Made by a program: the position numbers and the translations under genes | In this document: in pieces, positions 1 through 4,443 of the stretch | Layout: every line of letters begins with the position of its first letter | How positions within the stretch are numbered: position 1 is the first letter of the stretch | Notes under the pieces: model-generated | Databases searched by the model: none | The model's input: only the letters and a program-made list of their open reading frames with translations | What the model was told of the DNA's origin: nothing | Assembly (NCBI GenBank): GCA_030052355.1 | Contig: JASIGS010000341.1 | Coordinates: forward strand, 1-6,087 | Source: Streptosporangiaceae bacterium | GTDB lineage: Bacteria; Actinomycetota; Actinomycetes; Streptosporangiales; Streptosporangiaceae | Reading direction: 5' to 3' | DNA length: 6,087 nt

Positions 1-1337
1 CGGTCGACGAACGGCCGGTCCCCGTCCGGGCTCGCACCGTCGCCACGCAGGTAGATGTGGCTCCCGTCCTGCAAGACCGTGCGGGTGCCGTCCGGATGCA
101 CGGCCACCAGCGGCGTCCCCGGATCCAGGTACGCCTCGTCGACCGAGCGGTCGAACACCACCCTGCTTTTGTCCGGCGAGTCGAGATCGACAAGCCGGGT
201 GGTAAGCCAGCGGCGGTCGCGGTCGTGCTCGGTGATCAGCAACTCTCCCGGCGCGGCCATGTCGAACCAGCCCACGCAGCGTTCCTGCACGAGCACCGCT
301 GGCTGCGGTTCCGCGTCGAACGGTGCCTGCAGCCGGTACACCTGGTCCCGGTGGTCGGCCTTGACCATCGGGTCACCGCCGTCCAGCGCCTGGGTCCAGA
401 CCAGGCTGGCCGGCAGCGCCTCCTCCCATGAGACCATCCGGGGACCCGTCGGTACCCCCTGCCGCGGCACCTCGTCGCTCACCGGCAGGTCGGCGATCAC
501 CCGCTCGAGCCTGCCGTCTGCCGCCCACACCTCAACCCGCCTGGCGAAGTACGGGTAGGGAACGCGGTAAGAGAACGGCCGCTGCAACCGGTAGGTGAGC
601 AGGTGCATGCCGTCCGGTGAGTCGCTGAGCTGGTAGTACAGCCCAGCCGGCCCCAGCTGCGCCGCGGTACCCGTGTCTGGGTCGACCCGAACCGGCACCG
701 TGGTCGCCAGCGCCTCGAACGCGTCCTCGTCGGCCTGCGTGCGGAGCAGGTCGGTGAAGGTGGCCATCTGGGAACGCTTGCCGGCGGTCTCCTCGACTCG
801 GGGCTCGATCGGCTCGGCCGGCAGGCTGACCGGACCGGGCGGGGCACCGAGCGCGAGGATCGTCGCACCGTCCCGAGACCATCGCAGCGTGGAGCCGGCC
901 GACCTCGGGTCGCCGCCGAGCACATCCCGCACCCGCAGCCCGGGTACCGGCGCGGCGGTGGCTTGCTGCGCGTCGGCGACCCAGACGGAGATACCGTCCG
1001 CCTCGTCCACGGTGAAGGCGAACCTCCGCCCGTCCGGCGCCCAGACCGGCACGCTCACGGACGCTCCGGCCGGGAGCTCGATGCTCCGGGGCTCGCCGTC
1101 AGGCAGCCTGATCACGGACAAGCCGGTAAGCCGCAAGGTCCGCTGCCGGCCGACGATGGCCGGGTCTACCCGGATGCCCGCCAGCGCCCGGTAGGGCCGG
1201 GCCAGCAGGGCGACCGGCGGGTGGGCCTCGTAGTGCACGAGTGCGACGAACCTGCGGCCCGGCCCGAGCAACGCGGCGGGCGTCGGCGGAGCATCGATGA
1301 TCGAGACGATGTCGTCGGGCGGGGTCAGGTATGCCAC
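1..1337 (-). CDS. S9 family peptidase, plastid glutamyl-endopeptidase (CGEP/S9D) type, N-terminal part
   Basis: This is a partial gene: 445 codons are visible and the reading frame is open to the left edge. I translated the reverse strand through most of the region and found no frameshift. The N-terminus reads DIVSIIDAPPTPAAL (residues 9-23) and LARPYRALAGIRVDP (45-59). These match the signature of chloroplast glutamyl endopeptidase and its bacterial homologues (IVDAPPtP, LArPexkLAGiRi). Further on there are SQMATFTDLL, RPFSYRVPYPYFARRVEVW, QALDGGDP and GASPDGDRPFVD, which fall in the same order as in that family. All of this is the beta-propeller gating domain. The catalytic Ser-Asp-His alpha/beta-hydrolase domain should lie left of the window. 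There is no signal peptide, so a cytoplasmic peptide-trimming role is inferred. The GTG start is supported by GAGAGGG six bases upstream. It lies 65 bp after the transglycosylase gene on the same strand. Glutamyl specificity cannot be judged here. Confidence 0.85.
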   Translation of the reverse strand, partial: MAYLTPPDDIVSIIDAPPTPAALLGPGRRFVALVHYEAHPPVALLARPYRALAGIRVDPAIVGRQRTLRLTGLSVIRLPDGEPRSIELPAGASVSVPVWAPDGRRFAFTVDEADGISVWVADAQQATAAPVPGLRVRDVLGGDPRSAGSTLRWSRDGATILALGAPPGPVSLPAEPIEPRVEETAGKRSQMATFTDLLRTQADEDAFEALATTVPVRVDPDTGTAAQLGPAGLYYQLSDSPDGMHLLTYRLQRPFSYRVPYPYFARRVEVWAADGRLERVIADLPVSDEVPRQGVPTGPRMVSWEEALPASLVWTQALDGGDPMVKADHRDQVYRLQAPFDAEPQPAVLVQERCVGWFDMAAPGELLITEHDRDRRWLTTRLVDLDSPDKSRVVFDRSVDEAYLDPGTPLVAVHPDGTRTVLQDGSHIYLRGDGASPDGDRPFVD

Positions 1338-1343
1338 TACGGT

Positions 1344-1350
1344 CCCTCTC
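1344..1350 (-). promoter_or_regulatory. Ribosome binding site of the S9 peptidase gene
   Basis: On the minus strand GAGAGGG is followed by six bases (ACCGTA) and then GTG. This purine-rich block at ideal spacing is the reason for choosing the GTG at 1337 as the start. The family's conserved N-terminal block begins only about ten residues later. Confidence 0.7.
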
Positions 1351-1369
1351 GTCGCAGCCGGTGCAAGGT

Positions 1370-1392
1370 GGCGCTGCCCAGGCGGCAGCGCC
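1370..1392 (-). terminator. Hairpin between transglycosylase and S9 peptidase genes (terminator or attenuator)
   Basis: A perfect 9-bp G+C-rich stem (GGCGCTGCC / GGCAGCGCC) closes a 5-base loop. It begins 11 bases past the transglycosylase stop codon, on the strand shared by both genes. No T-run follows on either strand. In actinobacteria such tail-less hairpins may still terminate, or may partly attenuate read-through or protect the upstream mRNA end. Whether the two genes share a transcript is therefore open. Confidence 0.55.
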
Positions 1393-1402
1393 CCCTCGCA
1401 CC

Positions 1403-2020
1403 CTAGTACCAGCCGGTACTCAGTTCGTGCTCCCAGGCAGCCTCCGGAGAGCCGTAGCGTTCCTTGATGTAGCGCAGTCCCCAGCGGATCTGAGTGCGGG
1501 CGTCCGACCACCAGTCGGGGCCCGCACTAGCCATCTGCGCGGCGGGGTCCGCCTGCGGAATGCCGTACGCCCCCGAGTAGGGATTGCTGGCATACACATT
1601 CCAGCCGCTCTCCGCGGACCAGAGCAGGTTCAGGTACCGGAACTGGCGCTTCGACCAGCCGAACTTGGCGAGCATCTGGGTGGCGATCTGCTTGGGCGTC
1701 GGTAGCGGCCGCCGGGACTGCACGCGCTCGGTGTGGTCCGCGACCGTGATAGGTATCGCGTCGAGTGCCAAAAGCCCGGCGCCCCCGGCCGCGGCAGGCA
1801 CCCGCACGCTCGCCGCCCGCCCAGCTGCCGCTGTCGCTAGTGCTGGTGTTGCTTCGACCTTTCTGGTCGAGCCGGTGCTGGCCGCACCCGCCGAAATGGC
1901 TACGCCGGCCAGGGCTGCTACGAGAGCAACGGCCGGACCGGCGATGGTCAGATAGAACCTTGTAGAACGAACTAGCCGTGATGTCCGAAAAATGGACAAA
2001 GTAGGCCTTTTTTTGGGCAC
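1403..2020 (-). CDS. Secreted lytic transglycosylase-like (SLT-fold) protein
   Basis: The product is 205 aa. A basic N-terminus (KKRP, R12-R21) precedes a hydrophobic segment (about residues 24-47) ending in alanine-rich sequence, which is typical of a signal peptide. A low-complexity Ala-rich linker (48-95) follows. The C-terminal domain (about 108-205) contains LLWSAESGWN, ASNPYSGAYGIPQA, MASAGPDW, TQIRWGLRYIKERYGSP and a terminal STGWY. This is the compact transglycosylase/aggregation-promoting-factor-type domain common in actinomycete cell-wall proteins. E137 in SAESGWN is the likely catalytic glutamate, so it probably cleaves peptidoglycan glycan strands outside the membrane. Oddly there is no cysteine at all: related domains usually carry a Cys in QFxCLxxLW and another in GSPCxAW, here Y129 and E193. 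The start is uncertain. The GTG at 2020 lies in a hairpin and its nearest GGAGG is 15 bases away. The in-frame TTG at 1999, preceded by AAAGG at 6 bases, is an alternative. An in-frame TGA further upstream excludes longer forms. Confidence 0.85.
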   Translation of the reverse strand: MPKKRPTLSIFRTSRLVRSTRFYLTIAGPAVALVAALAGVAISAGAASTGSTRKVEATPALATAAAGRAASVRVPAAAGGAGLLALDAIPITVADHTERVQSRRPLPTPKQIATQMLAKFGWSKRQFRYLNLLWSAESGWNVYASNPYSGAYGIPQADPAAQMASAGPDWWSDARTQIRWGLRYIKERYGSPEAAWEHELSTGWY

Positions 2021-2032
2021 GCTCGCGCGTGC
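2017..2032 (-). promoter_or_regulatory. GNRA-loop hairpin over the GTG start of the transglycosylase gene
   Basis: On the mRNA strand GCACGC-GCGA-GCGTGC forms a perfect 6-bp stem capped by a GCGA (GNRA-type) tetraloop. The GTG start codon at 2020-2018 lies in the 3' arm. A GGAGG block sits just upstream at 2040-2036. The structure would hinder initiation at this GTG, or it would point to the TTG at 1999 as the real start. Confidence 0.4.
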
Positions 2033-2118
2033 TCGCCTCCACCCTCGCCGACGTGCCTGCCCAAGTGGTCAGGGCAACACGGCAAGTGCGCGGACTTGGC
2101 CGCAGGGTCAGGGCGACC

Positions 2119-2137
2119 TGGCTGCACCGGGCAGCCA
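2119..2137 (-). promoter_or_regulatory. Leader hairpin upstream of the transglycosylase gene
   Basis: TGGCTGC-CCGGT-GCAGCCA on the minus strand is a perfect 7-bp stem with a 5-base loop, about 100 bases before the start codon. Downstream of it the nonamer GCCCTGACC occurs twice (2114-2106 and 2075-2067). A CCAAGT block can pair with either of two later ACTTG(G) blocks. Together these suggest a folded 5' leader, provided transcription starts in the AT-rich island. Confidence 0.35.
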
Positions 2138-2230
2138 TCTCACGCACAGGGCGCTGACAAGGTGTTACTGTGCCCCAATTCCCGACTCATGTATCCCGAA
2201 ATCGCGACCAAAACGCTATTAGGCAATTAA

Positions 2231-2274
2231 CCTTTATCGGAAAGTTATCGATACTTTTCCAATCCTTTATCAGC
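2231..2274. promoter_or_regulatory. Four 11-bp phased direct repeats, probable response-regulator site
   Basis: Split into 11-base units, the plus strand reads cctttatcgga, aagttatcgat, acttttccaat and cctttatcagc. TTATC therefore recurs at 2234, 2245 and 2267, one and two helical turns apart, and units one and four share CCTTTATC. Direct repeats with an 11-bp period are the usual layout of sites bound by OmpR/PhoB-type response regulators, which in actinobacteria include PhoP, MtrA, GlnR and AfsQ1. The array lies about 210-250 bases upstream of the transglycosylase gene. The identity of the regulator is unknown. Confidence 0.45.
2233..2262 (-). promoter_or_regulatory. Possible sigma-70-type promoter for the transglycosylase gene
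   Basis: On the minus strand TTGGAA (2262-2257) and GATAAA (2238-2233) are separated by 18 bases, and each agrees with four of six consensus positions. The spacer contains most of an imperfect palindrome centred on TATCGATA. Transcription from here would give a leader of about 200 bases. The region is AT-rich, so chance matches are easy, and this is only the best candidate I saw. Confidence 0.3.
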
Positions 2275-2319
2275 TAACGCGTATCTGTCATTTCGTTCTC
2301 GGAACCGTGCCATCGACCG

Positions 2320-2691
2320 CTAATCATCCAGCCGGGCGTCGAGGCTGGCCAGCAGCCGACGTGGTGCCACCGTCCGGTAGGCGTCCTCGACGATCTCCGC
2401 GATCTCATCCCAGTCGACCGGAACGTCGAGGCGGATGCCGAGCCATCCCCGGCCGCCAACGTAGGGCGGCACGAAGTAGCGCCCCGGCTGCGAGCCGACC
2501 AGCTCGTCCTGCCTGCCAGCGGGGGCGGCACAGTAGAACGCCAGCCTGTCGTCGTGATGGTGATCCCTGAAACAGGCAAACTGCTTGCCGGGACCGACGA
2601 ACCAGGCGGGCTCGCCGTGGCTGCTCCGTTCCGCCGCCTCCGGCATGCTCAGGCATATCCGCCGCAGCAGGTCAAGCACGTCGTCGTCCAT
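2320..2691 (-). CDS. MmcQ/YjbR family protein (DUF419)
   Basis: The product is 123 aa, full length for this small family. Recognisable blocks in order are LLRRICLSMPEAAERSSHGEPAWFV (8-32), the acidic/histidine stretch DHHHDDRLAF (43-52), RYFVPPYVGGRGWLGIRLD (71-89) and VDWDEIAEIVEDAYRTVAP (92-110). The family has a CyaY/MotA-C-like alpha/beta fold. It is often labelled DNA-binding, but its biochemical role is not firmly established. There is no signal peptide, so the protein is cytoplasmic. ATG at 2691 gives the expected N-terminus. No clear Shine-Dalgarno sequence precedes it (upstream bases GATGATGGTCTC). It diverges from the aminotransferase gene with only 14 bp between the start codons, so its promoter must lie within the aminotransferase coding sequence or right at the junction. 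Confidence 0.85.
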   Translation of the reverse strand: MDDDVLDLLRRICLSMPEAAERSSHGEPAWFVGPGKQFACFRDHHHDDRLAFYCAAPAGRQDELVGSQPGRYFVPPYVGGRGWLGIRLDVPVDWDEIAEIVEDAYRTVAPRRLLASLDARLDD

Positions 2692-2701
2692 GAGACCATC
2701 A

Positions 2702-2714
2702 TCGAGTGACTCGA
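2702..2714. promoter_or_regulatory. 13-bp perfect palindrome at the divergent start region
   Basis: TCGAGT-G-ACTCGA is a perfect inverted repeat around a central G, with the GTG start of the aminotransferase gene inside it and the ATG of the MmcQ/YjbR gene 11 bases away. A regulator bound here could act on both genes. The site is short and could be coincidental. Confidence 0.3.
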
Positions 2715-3869
2715 CCGCCGCTGAACAGGGCGCTCGCCGGCCTGGGCACCACGATCTTCGCCGAGATGTCCGCGCTCGCCGTGGAGACCGGATCGATCAA
2801 CCTGGGGCAGGGATTCCCGGACACGGACGGCCCGGCTGAGCTGGCGCGGGCAGCAGCCGACGCCGTGCTGGCCGGCCGCGGCAACCAGTACCCGCCTGGG
2901 CCCGGCGTTCCCGAGCTGCGGCAGGCGATCTCGGCGCACCAGAAGCGGTTTTACGGCCTGGACGTGGATCCGGACACCGAGGTGCTGGTCACCGCGGGCG
3001 CGACCGAGGCGATCGCGGCCGCCATGCTGGCCCTGCTGGAGCCTGGAGACGAGGTCGTCGCGTTCGAGCCCTACTACGACTCCTACGCCGCGTGCATCGC
3101 CATGGCCGGAGCCAAGCGGGTCCCCGTCACCCTGCGCGCCCCCGCGTTCCGGCCTGACCTCGACGCGCTCCGCGACGCTGTGACCAGCCGTACCAGGCTG
3201 ATCCTGCTGAACTCGCCGCACAACCCGACGGGCATGGTCGCGGCACCGCACGAGCTGGCCGCCATCGCCGAGCTCGCCGTGGAGCGCGACCTGCTGGTGG
3301 TGACCGACGAGGTCTACGAGCACATCGTCTTCGACGGCCAGCACGTTCCGATAGCCACGCTGCCGGGCATGCGGGAGCGCACCGTGTCGATCAGCTCGGC
3401 CGCCAAGACGTTCTCCTTCACCGGCTGGAAGGTGGGGTGGGCGACCGGGACGCAAGAGCTGGTGACGGCCGTCAGGACGGCAAAGCAGTTCCTCACCTTC
3501 GTCGCCAGCGGCCCGTTCCAGTACGCCGTCGCGGGCGGGCTGGCCATGCCCGACTCGTTCTACTCGGGGCTGGCGGATGACCTGCGCGGCAAGCGTGACC
3601 TGCTGGTGACCGGGCTGGCCGAGGCCGGCTTCGAGGTGTTCAACCCGCACGCCACCTACTTCGTCACCACCAGCGTCGCCGCCCTGGGCGAGCCCGATGG
3701 CATGGCGTTCTGCCGCGCCCTGCCGCACCAATGTGGCGTCGTGGCCGTGCCCAACGTCGTCTTCTACGACGACACGGAGGCTGGCCGGAGCCAGGTCAGG
3801 TTCGCCTTCTGCAAGCGCAAGGAGGTGCTGGCCGAGGCGGCGGCCAGGCTGGCCAGGCTGCGCACCTGA
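2706..3869 (+). CDS. PLP-dependent class I/II aminotransferase, DapC (Rv0858c)-like
   Basis: The product is 387 aa, a normal length for fold-type I aminotransferases. Visible hallmarks are INLGQGFPD (31-39), NQYPPGPG (60-67), the phosphate-loop GATEA (98-102), FEPYYDSY (120-127) with cofactor-stacking tyrosines, NSPHNPTG with N173, VVTDEVYEH with D201 and Y204, SSAAKTFSFTGWK with Schiff-base lysine K234, and VRFAFCK with carboxylate-binding R366. The sequence resembles M. tuberculosis Rv0858c, annotated as N-succinyldiaminopimelate aminotransferase of the lysine/diaminopimelate pathway. Kynurenine/glutamine or methionine transaminases share the same motifs, so the substrate is inferred and I give no symbol. 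GTG at 2706 is the first in-frame start after a TGA at 2691. A later start would remove the conserved TTIFAEMSALA block. There is no Shine-Dalgarno sequence, so leaderless translation is possible. No other lysine-pathway gene is in the window. Confidence 0.88.
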   Translation: MTRPPLNRALAGLGTTIFAEMSALAVETGSINLGQGFPDTDGPAELARAAADAVLAGRGNQYPPGPGVPELRQAISAHQKRFYGLDVDPDTEVLVTAGATEAIAAAMLALLEPGDEVVAFEPYYDSYAACIAMAGAKRVPVTLRAPAFRPDLDALRDAVTSRTRLILLNSPHNPTGMVAAPHELAAIAELAVERDLLVVTDEVYEHIVFDGQHVPIATLPGMRERTVSISSAAKTFSFTGWKVGWATGTQELVTAVRTAKQFLTFVASGPFQYAVAGGLAMPDSFYSGLADDLRGKRDLLVTGLAEAGFEVFNPHATYFVTTSVAALGEPDGMAFCRALPHQCGVVAVPNVVFYDDTEAGRSQVRFAFCKRKEVLAEAAARLARLRT

Positions 3870-3899
3870 CGGCGCGCGTGAGCTCCCCGTGCGAGCACC

Positions 3900-3905
3900 T
3901 AAAAT
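3900..3905 (+). promoter_or_regulatory. Candidate -10 element for the cupin gene
   Basis: TAAAAT in a G+C-rich gap of 92 bases matches five of six -10 consensus positions. A weak -35 (GTGAGC at 3878-3883) is 16 bases upstream. This would give a leader of about 50 bases and lets the cupin be transcribed independently of the aminotransferase. Confidence 0.4.
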
Positions 3906-3949
3906 GGTCGGGCATTCACGCCATGACCGCACTCGTCCCATAACCACTT

Positions 3950-3955
3950 GGAGGG
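3950..3955 (+). promoter_or_regulatory. Ribosome binding site of the cupin gene
   Basis: GGAGGG is followed by six bases (TCCACG) and GTG at 3962. This is the strongest ribosome binding site in the window and it fixes the cupin start. Confidence 0.8.
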
Positions 3956-3961
3956 TCCACG

Positions 3962-4393
3962 GTGAGCACCGCGGCGCAGAACGGCAGCCAGGCAGCATCA
4001 GGTCCGCACGCCGAGATCTACCGGGCCGCCAGGCAGGACAAGCCCTGGGGTCACGAGGTGATCTTCGCCGCCGTCGATGGCCAGTACGTGGGCAAGGTCC
4101 TCCACGTGACCGCGGGGCACTCCCTCAGCCTGCAGTACCACGTGCGGAAGGACGAGACCAGCACCGTCCTGTCCGGGGCAGCCCTGGTCGAGTACGGGCC
4201 CGCCGCTGACTCGCTCACCAGCCAGCACTTCGGCCCTGGGGACACGATCCACCTGCCCGCGGGCGTCGTGCACCGGATCACCGCGATCACCGACCTGGTC
4301 TTCGTCGAGGCCTCGACGGCCCAGCCTGGCTGGCGCGAGGACGTGGTCAGGCTCGAGGACAAGTACGGCCGCACGGGCACGACCGCTCCCTAG
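3962..4393 (+). CDS. Single-domain cupin of the type II mannose-6-phosphate isomerase class
   Basis: The product is 143 aa, a single cupin barrel. KPWGHEVIF (27-35) and YVGKVLHVTAGHSLSLQYH (42-60) resemble the C-terminal isomerase domain of ManC/type II phosphomannose isomerases (kPWGxye, SLQxH). Cupin motif 1 gives Q58, H60 and E65. Motif 2, GDTIHLPAGVVHRI (93-106), supplies H104. A Gln-His-Glu-His set is compatible with the zinc site of phosphomannose isomerases, so metal binding is likely. The domain is too small to be a full ManC because the nucleotidyltransferase half is absent. Actual isomerase activity is unproven, and related stand-alone cupins are simply called cupin domain proteins. 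It is likely cytoplasmic, with no signal peptide. It follows the aminotransferase gene on the same strand after 92 bases with its own likely promoter. Its stop codon is part of a terminator hairpin. Confidence 0.82.
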   Translation: MSTAAQNGSQAASGPHAEIYRAARQDKPWGHEVIFAAVDGQYVGKVLHVTAGHSLSLQYHVRKDETSTVLSGAALVEYGPAADSLTSQHFGPGDTIHLPAGVVHRITAITDLVFVEASTAQPGWREDVVRLEDKYGRTGTTAP

Positions 4394-4418
4394 GGGGCGT
4401 CGGGCGGACACCCCCTAG
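4390..4418. terminator. Bidirectional hairpin terminator between convergent genes
   Basis: CTAGGGGG (4390-4397) and CCCCCTAG (4411-4418) form a perfect 8-bp stem. After one C-A mismatch it extends by GTC/GAC, leaving a GGGCG loop. The cupin stop codon TAG (4391-4393) is inside the left arm. The converging S8 protease gene ends 26 bases to the right. The near-symmetrical structure can act on both strands. There is no T-run, as is common in high-GC actinobacteria. Confidence 0.65.
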
Positions 4419-4443
4419 CGACGGCCACAAGGCAGTTGCTTCG

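Larger units (their letters stand above)
2021..2319. other. Non-coding region with AT-rich island and structured leader
   Basis: This gap of about 300 bases lies between the MmcQ/YjbR gene and the transglycosylase gene, both on the minus strand. Roughly 2165-2300 is strikingly AT-rich compared with the rest of the window. It holds the phased repeats, palindrome and possible promoter described separately. The part nearer the transglycosylase gene (2041-2160) is G+C-rich and can form several hairpins in RNA. No convincing small gene was seen, and the open frames crossing it look like shadows. I compared it from memory with the actinobacterial c-di-AMP (ydaO-type) riboswitch that often precedes cell-wall hydrolase genes, and did not find its conserved blocks. 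Confidence 0.6.

Noticed and set aside
55..1406. Several plus-strand frames of 120-170 codons across the left third
   Set aside because: The minus-strand frame is continuous and encodes conserved S9D peptidase blocks. The plus-strand products are low-complexity shadows.
1527..2147. 206-codon minus-strand frame overlapping the transglycosylase gene in another phase
   Set aside because: Arg/Ser-rich shadow translation without motifs. The overlapping frame encodes a recognisable transglycosylase domain with a signal peptide.
2021..2220. c-di-AMP (ydaO-type) riboswitch upstream of the transglycosylase gene
   Set aside because: Expected because such riboswitches often precede actinobacterial cell-wall hydrolases, but the conserved GGGGGA and GGGUGAA-like blocks are missing in the right order. 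An Infernal search would settle it.
2301..2322. Terminator after the MmcQ/YjbR gene
   Set aside because: Only a 4-bp GTTC-CGA-GAAC stem is present with no T-run, too weak to call.
3870..3899. Hairpin CGCGCG/CGTGCG just after the aminotransferase stop
   Set aside because: Six pairs with one G-U and a 9-base loop, in sequence so G+C-rich that such pairing is expected by chance.
2649..3998. 449-codon open frame on the minus strand opposite the aminotransferase gene
   Set aside because: The translation is rich in R, G, H and Q, has no family motif, and lies fully opposite a clear aminotransferase. Long antisense frames are normal in high-GC coding DNA.
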